Source of the DNA: Pestalotiopsis fici W106-1
Lineage: Eukaryota > Ascomycota > Sordariomycetes > Amphisphaeriales > Sporocadaceae
Length of the DNA stretch: 64,000 nt
Direction of reading: 5' to 3'
Assembly: GCF_000516985.1 (NCBI RefSeq)
Contig: NW_006917092.1
Coordinates: 450,619-514,618, forward strand
A model generated the notes under the pieces. That model had not been told where the DNA came from. It made no database searches and saw only the letters and a list, made by a program, of their open reading frames with translations. Position 1 is the first letter of the stretch. The number at the start of each line of letters is the position of its first letter. The position numbers and the translations under genes are program-made. Below, piece by piece: positions 12,031-23,682 of this stretch.

Positions 12031-12342
12031 AGCAGGAGATACTTCTCTCGCGCTTTCTGAAAGCAAGTCTATGCATTTTTACTTGTATGTTACAAGATCA
12101 CACCGTACTCAAAAAGAAAATAAAAAAAGGGTTTCTGAGCATGATTGCCCATATCAAAGTGTACATGAAACAGATAGCTGGCGGCGCTTTGGCAGCGATG
12201 CTAGATGAAAATCCCAATATATCATGAAAGATTTCGCGAAACAGGCTAATATCAGTTCAAGAAGATGCCCCCAACGCCTACCATATGCAGTTTCCTACTT
12301 GGTTGTTTTCCATGTGCTCTTGTTCCTGTCAGACCCACCAAT

Positions 12343-14092
12343 CTACGAGATTGCATCATCGACTCTTTGCATATCTTGCCCTTCCGCCCTCAGCTTCATC
12401 CTGGCTTCGATGCCGGCGGCCTCTTCAAAACTGCCCCTCCGCCCCCAATTCCGTGGTTGCCGCTTCAAGAAGGCGCCGACGGAGCCCAGGTAGCCCTCGT
12501 GCCGGAGAAAGTAGGCCTGCTTGGCGCCTTTGCTCCAAAACTTGATTGCGTAGCTCAGGGTGTTCATGGTCTGCGGGTGCCCACGGATGAAGGAGCCTCC
12601 AAAGTATATGTGCGACAGGTTGTGGATCTGCGACTGCAGGTAGGCGATCTGGCCGATGTTGTTGGATACGGCGTAGAGGAGCGACCTCGAGACGTCGGCC
12701 GCCGAGAAGCGGGCCTTGACTGATGACGTTGCCGCCGCGGCCGACGATGAGGGGGCGTCGTCGCCGTTGTTTTGCTGTTGTTGTTGCGAGGAACGCCGGT
12801 GGTGGTGGTCATCGTCGCCGTTGGACAGGCCGCCGCTGTCCTCGGCTTCCGATTCGGCTTCGCGCTTCATCTTGAATACTTTGCCAAAGGATGAAGCAAT
12901 GGTGGTGCTCTTGAGGCCAATCTTGCCATAGTCGGTGCCGTAAATGTCGCCTACGAGCATATCCACCTTTGCATTGTCCCCTTGAGCGGCCATTTCTAGC
13001 ATCTCGTCAAATGACTCGGCTGGTGTGAGTAATGATAGCAGGCCCCAGAGTGTGCCTCCCCCAAGCGAAGTGCCCCCGACTCTTTCGTATGTCCTCGGCC
13101 CGGAAACCTTGAGCATGCTTACGCCAGAGCCAATGTTTACCAGCATGTAGGGGTATATGTTCTCTTCTGGCTCCTTAAAGTGCATTGGGTCGGTTTCGGA
13201 ATAGGTAAAGACCTCGCGTGGTATCTCGGTTATGAAGAAGTCGAGGCCTGGATTTGCAACATGTTAGCAGCTGAATTTGCTAGACTTGAACAACACCAGA
13301 CTCGGGGCGACACCGTACCAATGATTAGACACTCCATCTCGTCCTCGCGCACCACATCTACACCGAGCCTTTCCCTGATCTTCTCGTAGAACTTGTATGC
13401 GCCCCCACCGGTGGCCATGACACACAAATCTCCGGACCGCGACCCATTGAGGGCCAATTGCTTGTCTTGGAGGTGTTTCATAAACTCGATGCAGTCGTCG
13501 ATACGGTCCGTCTCAAAGTTCATAAAGTTGAGACGGCCACCGGGTTCTCTCGAGTGCGCTTCGCGGGAAAAGTATACGAGCTTGGCCAACGAGCCTCCGA
13601 TCTACGGCGCGCAACAGCGGGTTAGCAAAGGGAATTCGTGCTGCGTACAATAAACGGCCTGCATAACAGGCGCACATGAGCACATGTTGGGTAGTAGAAA
13701 CGTACATCCACAGCTATATGACTGACCACGGCCGTGTGGTTCGGCAAGCGAATGTCCTTGGTCTCGTGAGCGGTACTGCCGGCGGGCGCAGCGGCGCCGT
13801 TGCTGGTCGGGGACCCCTCGGGAGTGTCTACTATGAAGGCGCCCTTGACATTGATGCGCACTGAGCCGGGTCGAACAATGGTGCTGTCTATTTCGGCAGT
13901 GTTGGTCTCTGTTCGGGCGCGCGGTCGCATGATCCTCTCCTCGCCAGGGATACCATCTTGCGGTTGCGCATCTGGCCCGCTTATTGTCGGTGCTGCTGCT
14001 GCGGCTTCTGTTGTTGCTGTGGCCGTTGTCGCTGCCGGACTAGACGTCGCGACTTCAATGTGCTCGACCTGGGAGTCTTCCTTGTCCGGCAT
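12343..14092 (-). CDS. Type II pantothenate kinase
   Basis: Phosphorylates pantothenate, the first step of coenzyme A synthesis. Exons 14092-13706, 13601-13319 and 13247-12343 give 524 residues, with phases that fit. After a Ser/Thr/Ala-rich N-terminal extension (about 1-85) comes the Fumble fold: SVRINVKGAFIVDTPEG, the glycine loop IGGSLAKLVYFSRE, VMATGGGAYKFYEKI, then NIGSGVSMLKVSG with RVGGTSLGGGTLWGL. The C-terminal part has NIGQIAYLQSQ and IYFGGSFIRGH. Unusually, the kinase core is interrupted at about residues 350-400 by a charged low-complexity insert with His, Gln and Ser runs. Convergent with the preceding hypothetical gene. Fungi usually have one essential pantothenate kinase, so this is probably housekeeping rather than cluster-related. 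Confidence 0.94.
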
Positions 14093-15600
14093 CGCGGGGT
14101 AGATTTTGGTGCTGACTGAACAGACAACTATATACGTCGTCGCTCTGATGTTTTTTTTTATGGAGGGGTAATAATGTTCGCAGGCCCTGGGAATATTATT
14201 GCCTCGGAGCTAAGGTAAGGGTTCTTCGCTTTTTTTCGGGGTGCCTGTGGATGTGATTGTCTTGTCGCGTGGGTGGGATTGGATGGGATTTATTATGGAT
14301 GGCTGTAGAGGGCCAACGTCGTCCTGGTCTATGGAGACATGAAGCAAACAAAAGTAAAGAAGTATCGGAGAAAAGTTATTTACCCTGGCCTTTATTACTG
14401 AGGATCCGACGTCAGATTTCCTCAAAGTAAGATCGGAACCCGAACTCAACAAAAAAGATAAAAAAGCGTGAGACCCCGAAGTGTTCCCAGTCCTTACACT
14501 CACATGGTTGATTTGCGTGCAGTAATATGACTGAAAGTGGACACCCGGGTATGAGTAGCTACAGGCAGTGGGTGAGGGCACAGGGAGGAACAGGGGACCT
14601 CCAGAACTCAATCATTGTTGCCCATGTGCCCTCTGTTGAACAGTGGACACCCGACTGAACCCCTCTGCTGGAAACGCGGCACGGCAATCAGATTTAGTAC
14701 TGTAGGGGCCCAGGAAGACCCAGGGGTAATTGAGTTTCTTGGAGTTGAGCGCTGCCTACACACTTGAAGTGCCCAGGGAAACCACCTAAGCTTTTATCGA
14801 TAGGCGGATGTCACAGTCACATCCCCGTCCCTTACCCCATCCATTCGACCGAGGTCCCTCCCTATTAGCGGAACCTGGGGACGGGATTCACAATCAGCTG
14901 CTCTATTTTCACTTTTATAGCGCCTTACAAGTTGCACTGAGATGAGGTCAAATGCTTTACGGTCGATCCTTGTACTTCCTATTGCCAGGTCTAGCTGTCT
15001 TTTCAATCAAAATAGCAACCAGCGGGACACAATGTTGCTTAATCAGACCCATGACTAGATCCCTCCATGTAATCTTCTGCCGGGGTAAGCATGCAATGTA
15101 GTACTCTCGGTAGTCTGTAGGCCTCTATCAACTTCCCTGACGAACCACAATTTCTAGCAAACATTAATGTTGGTGTGGGCTGCTGCGGCTCAACTACCAA
15201 TAATGAGAATGATGACCGATGATCGTACCAGTTATATGCAACGTTCCATGAATAGATAGTGATAAAGATATTGTGGAAGATATATTACAAATAGATATAG
15301 TATTTACATATGGGGTTTTAATAATAAAAAAAATGATGTACAAGAAAAAGTGGCAGGGCGGCTCTCTCTCGAGCACAGTAGTATGGTATCAATCAAATGA
15401 AACAAATTCATCCCCAGCGCCCACCCATCATAATCCGAGAACACAAAAGGCCGACGACAATCCCTTTACCCCGTCGATTTCCCCAAGAAAAACCAGCGTA
15501 CAAATGAAACGCCTAGAAAATGAATGAGTGACAATTGCACTTTTATATCTCCAGCGAGTGACCAAGGCAGCCTCTTCCTTGGGCAAGGCCACGACAACAC
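14093..15600. other. Gene-poor interval upstream of pantothenate kinase
   Basis: About 1.5 kb. ORFs here are short and lack motifs. It should contain the pantothenate kinase promoter near its left end and the RAX1-like 3' UTR near its right end. No repeat or RNA gene recognised. Confidence 0.4.
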
Positions 15601-17060
15601 TTAAAACAAGTGTCCGCCAGGTACGGCAACAAAAATGGCCGTAAGAATGGCACTCAGAACCAGAGCACTGCCCATGGCCTGGACAAAAATGGTGTCCTGA
15701 ATCGACCGCAGCGCCGGCTCCTGGATCCAGAGCTCTCGATCAAAGACTTTGCGAACCACGTTGCGCTTCTCGTACCGGACCACCCACGGCTCGTCCTCGT
15801 AGCTGTTGGAGCTACCCAGGGAGTCGAAGCTGCCCTTGGGAAGCGAGTGTTCGTCGTGGTGGTGATCGTCCTCCCCGGCGAATAGCTCCCACGGCCGAAT
15901 GTGTCGGTGGTGCAGTCCGTGGAGCACCACGCACATGCCCTTGTACGCCGCAATCAGCGTCGCGATGCCCAGGACCCAGCCAATGGCGAACAGGGCCCGG
16001 TAGCCCCGGCCCGCGCGGCTCAGGGTGAGCACAATGGCGCCCGCGGTCGCGAGCAGTATGGTGCCGACGCCGAGGCCGCGCGCGAAAAAGACGCGCGCCG
16101 GGTTGCCGTTGCAGATGGACCAGCGCACAAAGTTGGGGTGCGCCTGCTTGCGGAGCGTGTTCTCGGTCGTCCTGGCAATGAGGCGAAAGGCTGACGGGTG
16201 CGTCGTGTATGCCAGGGCGTGCATCGTCACCTTGTGCTCGTGGTTGGACAGGTTGAGCTGGCGAGGCGCGTCGGCGGCCAGGTACGTGGCAATGACTCTG
16301 TCGACCTCGGCTCTGAAGGGCTGGATTGTGACTGTATCTGCGGTCAGAGACTAGGTTTTCCTCTTTTGGCTCGCATTCCATTTCGTCGGATACTTACAAG
16401 GTTGCTTTGCGCCCACTGCCGCGAATGTGTCGTGCGCCTGTGATCGGTACGTTGGCGCATGTGAGCTAGAGTAGAGGGTCGACTGGTCGTCACTGCCAGG
16501 CGTTCGCGGTGGAGTGTGGAAGGGGTCTCTGCCTTCTGGTATCGTCTCGCCCCCTTGTCCCTCAAAGTCGGTTCCCTTGAAGAGCTCCGCCGCCAGAGGG
16601 TCCGTCTTTCTCTTCTCGGCAGCATCCTTCTTAATCTTGGCCAGCGTCTCTTCCGCCATGGCCTGAGTCCATTCTGGTGCCAGTGGTTTGTCAGAAGTGT
16701 GCGCCTCGTCAAAGCGCTTGACGTAGTCCCTGTACCACAGGAAGAATTGTAAGTTCTCCGCCGAGTGCTCAATATAGATGAGATAATTCATGAAATCTCG
16801 GATAGTCATTGGCTGGGACATTCATTAGTATGGAGATTTGAATAGCATTGTACATGATCTTCAATACTCACAGGACAAGTACCACCACTGATGATTTTAT
16901 CAAAAGTCAAAGCCTCTGGCACGCCGGCCGAGGCACCAGACTCTTCTGAATCGAGAGATGCATTCTCATTCTCCGAGTGATTATCGCTGCTGACACTCCG
17001 CCTATTTTTCTCCTGGTCGACGTGCTGGGGTCGTCGGTAAGTCAGTGGCAGAAGACCCAT
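15601..17060 (-). CDS. RAX1: RAX1-like RGS-domain membrane protein
   Basis: Homologue of fungal Rax1, an RGS-domain membrane protein that in yeast marks sites for bud-site selection with Rax2. Exons 17060-16872, 16812-16398 and 16337-15601 give 446 residues. The family signature spans the first splice: LTFDKIISGGTCP then PMTIRDFMNYLIYIEHSAEN, LQFFLWYRDYVKRF (RGS half at about 45-100). A Pro/Ser/Asp-rich linker follows (ETIPEGRDPFHTPPRTPGS). The second RGS-like segment holds TIQPFRAEVDRVIATYL. Then come three or four hydrophobic segments: VGTILLATAGAIVLTL, ALFAIGWVLGIATLIAAY and MGSALVLSAILTAIFVAV at the very C-terminus. A His/Asp-rich loop lies before the last helix. The fit to Rax1/RaxA is good in order, length and topology. 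Confidence 0.87.
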
Positions 17061-19503
17061 TGTGTAAAGCTCGGTTGTGTATATAGGTAGACGAGGAACT
17101 AGAGAAAGACGAAGAGTGAAAATGCCCGGCTATAGGTTTCAACGCAGGACCGGGGTATCGATCTTTTTGTAATAGAAATATTACAGAGCACAAGAAACGA
17201 GCGAGTATAGCAGTTGGGGATCCGGAAACGATGGACAAAACTCTGATCAACCAAGACCGTTGGCCAGAACTGAGATTTGGGCGTGATATAAAGTTTAGTG
17301 TTTGGAGTTTTGCTTGCGCACAGAGGATGGGGAAAGCCCTTGGGTCTAGGCCAAAGTACCGAAGCCACTGCAAGGGAGGGGGGAGAGGGTGTGGTCTATA
17401 ACAGATGGGAAGTGAACAGTGACGAGATTCCAGAGGGTGGCGACCGGTGGGCTGGGCAGCTTGGTATTCTTGCACTCACAAGCTCTTCGACTTCTACCTG
17501 TCAGCTCCACCTGGCTACAGCCCATACATTTCTAATACTATGGATCTACGTGATATGTGACAAGCGCCTGTTCGACCAGCGCCATACCCGATTTATTCGT
17601 TATGGCTCCCAGGCGAGCCCAGGAAGGGAGAATGAGCTACACAGGACCTGAGTCAATCGTCACATATCAAGCCTAGCTGAAAATCAGGCTGCAAATCGGT
17701 TCCTGGATTGACCTGATCCGGCCAGGTTGTATTCAATGAGCAATTGGCTGGAAGCTCTCGTGAGTGAAAGTGAACCAGGGTTCCGGGACCCTCTATCGAA
17801 GATCCTGAAGGTTTACTAACTAGGACTGGCGTGAGCTGTAGGTCGGTGTCGTCTGCCAATAAGAAAGGCATAGCCGGACCTATCCGCCGTCACTAGGGAC
17901 TAGCTCGGACCGAGTAGTTGGTCCAACCTTGTAGAGAGTCTTTAGGAAACAGTTGGGAAGGCCCAGAATTCGTGGCAAAACCAGAGTTCACCGGAACTTG
18001 TTAAACTGATTCTGGCAGACCTGTGCCGATCAATGAACTCGAGATCCTTTTTGCGGTGGCCACGGAAATTCCGCCGGGCTGAAGGTTTTTATAGGGGGAC
18101 TTTAGACTCAATTCCATGTATTCCTGCACTCTGGAGAGTTGACTTTTGGTATGCAGTAAACCACTGTACACCTGAACTTTGCCTATATTTGAAAAGTGCC
18201 TACATACATGTATACAGTTGCAAGTCTCGTTCCACGAATCTACGTATCGCCCATTTCTCTTTCCATGTGATCCGCTCCAATTATCCTCCAAGTATGCTGT
18301 GAAGATCATCCGCTGCGGGCAACGCGGCCAGTGGGGACCTATAGCACGATGATCTCGGAGATACCAAAACCCCCTAGCTATATAGATCTGAACCGCCGTG
18401 GGCATGGTGAAGCTTGGATATCCCATGTAATATTCTACGTCCTCAGCTTGGAGTCAACATGAAGATCATTTTGTTGTAATTGCTGTCCCTATATATTGAC
18501 CAGTCAGTAAAAAGTCGGATGCGCGTACCCGTGGCTCATTCATAGCTCAGCTCTAGGCTGATCAACTAATATCAAGCGGCGCTACGCCACGCAAGCAACC
18601 ACTGGACCGGACCTGTTCTTGTTTTTCCTCCTTCTCCGCGCCCAAGCATTCAAGTCTCCCTTTTCCCTCTTGACAAGAAATCGTATTTTTTTCCTGGTTG
18701 CCTGCCAGCGTGCCTTCAGTGCCGGATGGCGTTCTCCCCGCAGTGGACGGAATAAAAATTCTTCAGGCTTGCTCCTTGCTCATCAACGCCTCCGGCTCAA
18801 GGCTACCGGAGATGCTGACTGCTTTTGGCAATGGCTCCAGTTCCTTACAAAACGTCGTCGGCAATTTATCGAAACGGTGGAAGTATTTATCGATAGTCTT
18901 GTGTTCTGTTCTTCTTCCATATTTAGGCGACGGTACAGCTCTAGAAAAGAAATTAGCTGTCATACATGAAAGTGTGCAGAAAAAAAAAAGACACAAGAGG
19001 CAGCCAATGGTGAATCTGTTGAGAAATCCAATGACCAGAAATTAAAGAGCGATTCGGATTGTGACAGTTGACTGTTATAATATTATTATTCGGTACCGAA
19101 AAGCCCATGCGTTGATCAAGGTCTCAGGGGTTGCGATTTGCGAACCTTGTCGATCACCGGTTCCTGAGCCGGATCGACGAGCTGTCAAAGCGGAAGCCCA
19201 TGCGGAATGTTGGTGTCACCTTTGTGCCCCGGGTCAGTGTGTCTGCGGCCCGCGGGCACTTGAAAGTTGTTGGCGTCATTGGCATTACTCGTCTGTGTAG
19301 CCTGAGCGTTGCCGTAAGTGCCGTGAAAGGAAAGCATTCATTCCACGTCTGGTGCAAGTAATCATCCGTTTTCTCAAAATATGTCAATTAATAGTTCGGA
19401 CAAATAGTCTATACACCATGAACACGTGAGTCAGAATCATCTCTTTGAGGAACCCTCTACCTTTTTCTCCTTCTTCTCCGCGGTCTAGAAGACTAGGATT
19501 GCC
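17061..19503. other. Gene-poor interval, 2.4 kb
   Basis: Only short ORFs on both strands. The 157-residue minus-strand ORF at 17002-17475 overlaps the RAX1-like start and is Pro/Ser-rich leader sequence. Nothing at 18000-19400 shows motifs. The left end is the RAX1-like promoter; the right end is the 3' side of the DUF1348 gene. Confidence 0.4.
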
Positions 19504-20254
19504 CTACCAGTGCTTCTCGGAGATATCGACCGCATTGACATCGACACCATCCTTGAACCACCTCTCGTCGTTGCTGATCTTGACATCGTTGCCGCTCATC
19601 TGCCTCTTCCTCATGAGGCCATTGTCTGCAAAGGTCCAGTCTTCCAGGCCGTACGTTCTCCACCACTGGCCGGTCGCATCAAACCATTCGTACCAGAACT
19701 GAACCGCGCTAGAGTACATGGTCGTTAGTCATCAAATCGGTGTGTCACGGGGCGTTGCAAAGACATTTCTATCCGCTATAAACACCAATGCAGTAAATAG
19801 AGAATGCATGAAATGCGTAGCAAACAGATGGGAGCTGCATTCGTCTAGTAAGGTCTAGCAAAAGCCAGTATCCGTGTCGATGGTTGGGAAGATGTAGTGA
19901 TTAGAGGCTTGACTCACATCTTGTTGCCATCAAAGGCGAACAACTCCTTCCTGAGCCTGTAGCCGTCTTCCTTTTTCCACTTCTTGGTCAGAAATTCGGC
20001 AATGGAGTCACGCCCAGTGAAGAACTGGTCACGGTTCCGCCAGATGCTGTCCTCGGTGTAGGCCAGCTTGACTTTGTGTGGGTCTCTGCCATGGGCGGTC
20101 GTCAGATGTATGCTACAGTACAAGTTCGACTCCAAAGGGATCAGTTGGGAAATACTTACTTGGTATTCCACGCATCCTGCGCCGCCTTGACCTTGATCTT
20201 GGCCGTCTCTGCCGTGAACGGCGGGTACGGAGGTCGGCCTTGCACTCCAGACAT
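19504..20254 (-). CDS. DUF1348 family protein (NTF2/SnoaL-like fold)
   Basis: Small single-domain protein with the NTF2/SnoaL-like cone fold; members are widespread in bacteria and fungi, and their reaction is unknown to me. Exons 20254-20160, 20085-19918 and 19708-19504 give 155 residues, the usual family length. Signature segments in order: RPPYPPFTAETAKIKVKAAQ, WNTKDPHKVKLAYTED, WRNRDQFFTGRDSI, FLTKKWKKE, YRLRKELFAFDGNKI, VQFWYEWFDATGQWWRTYG, LEDWTFADNGLMRKRQ and SGNDVKISNDERWF. The Trp/Arg-rich pocket residues (WRNRD, WYEW) are intact. It lies 0.7 kb from an O-methyltransferase pseudogene on the same strand. I have no evidence for joint function. Confidence 0.9.
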
Positions 20255-20977
20255 AATGACGGAGTAGCCCGATAACTTTAAATTTTGTGGGTTAGATAGG
20301 GTCGATATTTTATTCTTCGAGTCAGATCTGAGGAATCGGTTTACTTGTTTCCAAAAGCAAACAGGAGGCAGTGTACGGAGAACTATTGTTTTATACAGAA
20401 GCTGCACCGATGGTAACAAGTAAACATTGTTCTATTTCCTTCGAGGTGAAGGCGGCATAATTAGATCGGATGGTGTGGGCCCATCAAATCCCGAATCGGA
20501 GCACACATCTGGAGTCATCTCGGCATCCCGCTTTTCGGCCGACGTGGCACAGTTACCATTATTGAAGTCGTTATGCCTCCGGGATTTGAACCGTAATATG
20601 CGTTTAATAATCTCGATACTGGATTAGCCAAGGAGCACGAAACTTTTAATACAAAACGAAGCTCTCCACTTTACAGTTCAAGACACTGTTTAACTCCCCT
20701 CCCCGGCGGGTGCCGTCCCTCCAGCCAAGCCACCAGCGAACGTGACAGTGGGCAGTAACTGAAATTGATTCGCAGACATATCAGTTCAGCGTACTTTTAT
20801 CCCGCGGCGTATATGACCATGCATACCCGCCTGTTTTTCTTCCAATATGCGTGCAAACCCCGTTTTGATTAATGCTTCCTGCGTCATCTCACGACCACAA
20901 ATGCCGTTGTCTCCTCGCGCTATTTGGTGGGACTATATTTAGCAATCCGATAGTAACATATCCCCTCAGATTACCAT
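20255..20977. other. Spacer between DUF1348 gene and O-methyltransferase pseudogene
   Basis: About 720 bp with no supported ORF. It should hold the DUF1348 promoter at its left end. The rest is featureless to me. Confidence 0.35.
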
Positions 20978-22301
20978 TTATAATTGCCGACGGAAGTGCG
21001 ACGCCATTTTGACCAGCGAGTTTGCATCGCTAATTGCTAACTCAGAAACTACTTCTATCAAGCCTTCATTCCCCTGACCCTTGTTATAGATCCCGACAAT
21101 CTTCAAACCACAGCTCTCGATAAGCGCGTGCCACTCACGCTCGGTGCGCTCTCGGGCTGCAAGCTGGGCCATCATGAACATATCCAAAGCCACATGCTGC
21201 CAGGCGGCACCTTCATCTTCAACAATCTGTCATGCTCACATTAGTAATCTGCCACTAAAGAGCACGGGAGAAAGGAGACATACACAATCGTTGATCAGAA
21301 TCTTGGAGTAGCCGGGTTCCATGGCGTCTTTGACATGCCTCAGAATGGTACGACATTGCTCCTCAGGCCAATCGTGGAGTACATATCGCATGAAATAAGC
21401 GGGCGCCCTTCAACGGCTGCGGTGTGAAAAAGTCATGTTCCTGCAGCTCGATCCGCGGGCCGTTGCCAGACTCCTTCCCAACGCCCAATGACTGGGCCAC
21501 ATTGATGACGTCGGGGATCTCTTGCAGGACCAGTCGTCCAGAGTATTCGGGAACGGCGGCCTGGAAGTCCTGCAAAATCTGTCCGGTGCCGCCTCCAAGA
21601 TCCACCAAGGCCGATGCGTCGCCGTCCGGGGCGCCCTTCAAGCCATGCACCAGGTGTTCTCGCACGGGATACATGTCAATCCAGCTTGGCCGATGTATGC
21701 GAAGAGCGTGTACATATTTGTGGAAGGCCTAGAAGTTGTCCGGGCGGTCGCTGAGCCAGGCGAAGGCCGAACCACACTTGTTTGCGTATTGAAATGGTCC
21801 GTCGAGAGCGTTTTCGGGGGTTTGAAATTTTGTGTTTCGTAAGTATTCGGGCATCCGAGAGAAGGACAGCTGGGTGATATCGAAGCTTTCACCGCCAAAC
21901 AAATCAGCCGCCATGTGCAAATCAGGAGTAAAAACGATGGCATACCAATGAATAATGCCGCCGACGTATTCGGGCTTTGATAGGAGTCTGGTCACGTCGT
22001 TGGGAACATAGAGACCGGGTCCTTGTTCGTCGAGCATATCCATTGATACACAGGCACGAGCAATCCGCTTGACCAGTGTCGAGGAAGCCCCTACTGCGGC
22101 CGCGAAATCTTCGTCCGTCTTTGGCCTACCATTGTCCTGCACGGCAGTTTCAAAGAGTTTCAAATCCACGGCAACTCGCAGAGCAGCGGTTCTGGTGGGC
22201 TGGAAGCACACTTCTATAAGTTTGGTCCCTTTCCGTTGATCAAAGGATATGCAAGCCACAATCGCTGTCTGGGACGCGGTGTTGGACGAGTCAGAAGCCA
22301 T
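20978..22301 (-). pseudogene. O-methyltransferase pseudogene (SAM-dependent, COMT-type)
   Basis: Remains of a secondary-metabolism-type O-methyltransferase. Reading from 22301: winged-helix-like N-terminus (AALRVAVDLKLFETAVQD, DEDFAAAVGASSTLVKRIAR, YVPNDVTRLLSKPEYVGG). An in-frame TAG follows at 21731-21729 in the middle of SDRPDNF-AFHKYVHALR. The frame then continues with the SAM loop LVDLGGGTGQILQDFQ, the acidic motif region and HDFFTPQP. At about 21398 the frame shifts by what looks like a two-base loss just before YFMRYVLHDWPEEQ. The next stretch, GYSKILINDC, is followed by a good intron (21283-21227, branch TTACTAAT), then VEDEGAAWQHVALDMFMMAQ and the normal C-terminus. Two independent lesions in otherwise well-preserved code suggest recent loss, or assembly errors if both bases are wrong. 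Confidence 0.85.
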
Positions 22302-22689
22302 AATCGAGAAGTAAGTGAAGAGAATAGATAAACAGGCTGAGATGGGGAGCGCTGGTGCTAAGCAGACCAGACACCTGACTATATGCAGGTTGGTTGTTGG
22401 TTTATCTGTTGCACATGTCTCAAAAGGTAATTACATATAGTCAATCGAATGGTAAGGCTGGGATTCCCCGCCAGGCAAACAAACAATTGATGACCCCCGT
22501 CAGATTAACATCAGACTGTCTTATTTTACCACGACAGACAGTGTCCGGGAAAACTGCTAGGGGAGTGAACGAGGTAGAGACGGGCGTGGATTTTACCTAT
22601 CTCCTACCTTCTGTGAAGAGGAGTGATTCGGGAATGCAGAGTACGCTGTGGTCAACTAAGTCTAGTCATGACATCCTATCCTCCAGCGC
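22302..22689. other. Spacer upstream of the methyltransferase pseudogene
   Basis: About 390 bp without supported genes; presumably the old promoter of the pseudogene and the end of the TPR/ankyrin remnant. Confidence 0.3.
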
Positions 22690-23230
22690 CATATTCAGAC
22701 TGCACCCTCCTGAAGAGGTAGCTTGATGACGACTTCTGTGTGGCCGTTATTAGTGACCAGGTGCAGTGGTGTAACACCACGTTTAGTGGCGATATTCAAG
22801 CACCTTCCTCGAGAAGCAATCTGACAGCTTCTGTATAACCATACTTGAAACTTATATGAGTGGCAACATTCGAGTTTCCTTAGAGACAGGCTCAGCTGCC
22901 TTTTGCAGGAGCAGATAGATATCTCCAAAGCTTACATCAGCGTTGCTGAGTGGCTTGAGTCCGAGAGCCTTTTTGGCATACTGAATAGCTGCAGTGAGAC
23001 ATTCGAATGCCCTTGTTCTACTGTATTTATCCCAGTATACCGTCGCAAGATCTATAAGATACTCTGCCCGATAAGTATGGTCATCTGATGTAAGATCAAC
23101 GACCTCGTGGTACAGCTGGAGGGCTTTTTCAATGCCCTCTGTCTCCTCTGCCAACCGATTTCTCCATCTATATGCCCAACCGAGGGTGTAAGCTTGCCAA
23201 ACTCGATCAGAGCAAACATCAGCTGTGTCT
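22690..23230 (-). pseudogene. Decayed TPR/ankyrin-repeat gene remnant
   Basis: Two pieces of a repeat protein in different frames. The upstream piece (about 23230-22852) reads DRVWQAYTLGWAYRWRNRLA, then EKALQLYHEVVDLT, YLIDLATVYWDKY and AAIQYAKKALGLKPLS, a TPR-like helical pattern, and ends at a stop. The downstream piece has ankyrin-type sequence split by a one-base shift: FKYGYTEAVRLLLEEGA in one frame, then NIATKRGVTPLHLVTNNGHT and EVVIKLP in another. No start codon, complete repeat array or NACHT domain remains. Such TPR and ankyrin tails are common in large fungal NLR-like proteins, so this may be the relic of one, but that parent is inferred. No single intron I can see repairs both breaks. 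Confidence 0.55.
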
Positions 23231-23682
23231 TTTGGCCTAAAGTTAATAAATTCTAATCAGAACGAGTCGGAGTTGCACCTCACCAATCAAAACGCCGTGA
23301 TGTCTTCTCAATCCTGTCGGATGAACTACAGGCCGGGATTGATATCGATGGAATTCAGCTTTCTACACCACACTTTTTCTGACCCCAAGGTCCACACAGC
23401 AAGCCTCCTGTAGCCGCTGAGCCACACTCCTTTATGAGCCTGGATGTCGTCATACATGACTAGGTTAGCTCAGATGATTATGGGGCGCGAAGCACCTGCT
23501 AGGACAATGTCGGTAATAATGGAAGAGTGCACGGCGGGTCAACTCAGTGTTTATAAAGAACAGGAAGAACTTTCGCTTTCATTGTGGGAACATATGTATC
23601 AACAAAGGGCCTGATATATTTGCGACGCCGCATCCATCCCCCGGTCTGGGCCTGAACAGCAGCTCTTCATCTCCACTAGCAT
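23231..23682. other. Spacer downstream of the AAA ATPase gene
   Basis: About 450 bp with no convincing gene; part may be further decayed repeat-protein sequence or 3' UTR of the ATPase. Confidence 0.3.

Noticed and set aside
17002..17475. 157-residue minus-strand ORF overlapping the RAX1-like start
   Set aside because: Different frame from the RAX1-like protein, Pro/Ser-rich, ends inside its first exon; likely leader sequence.
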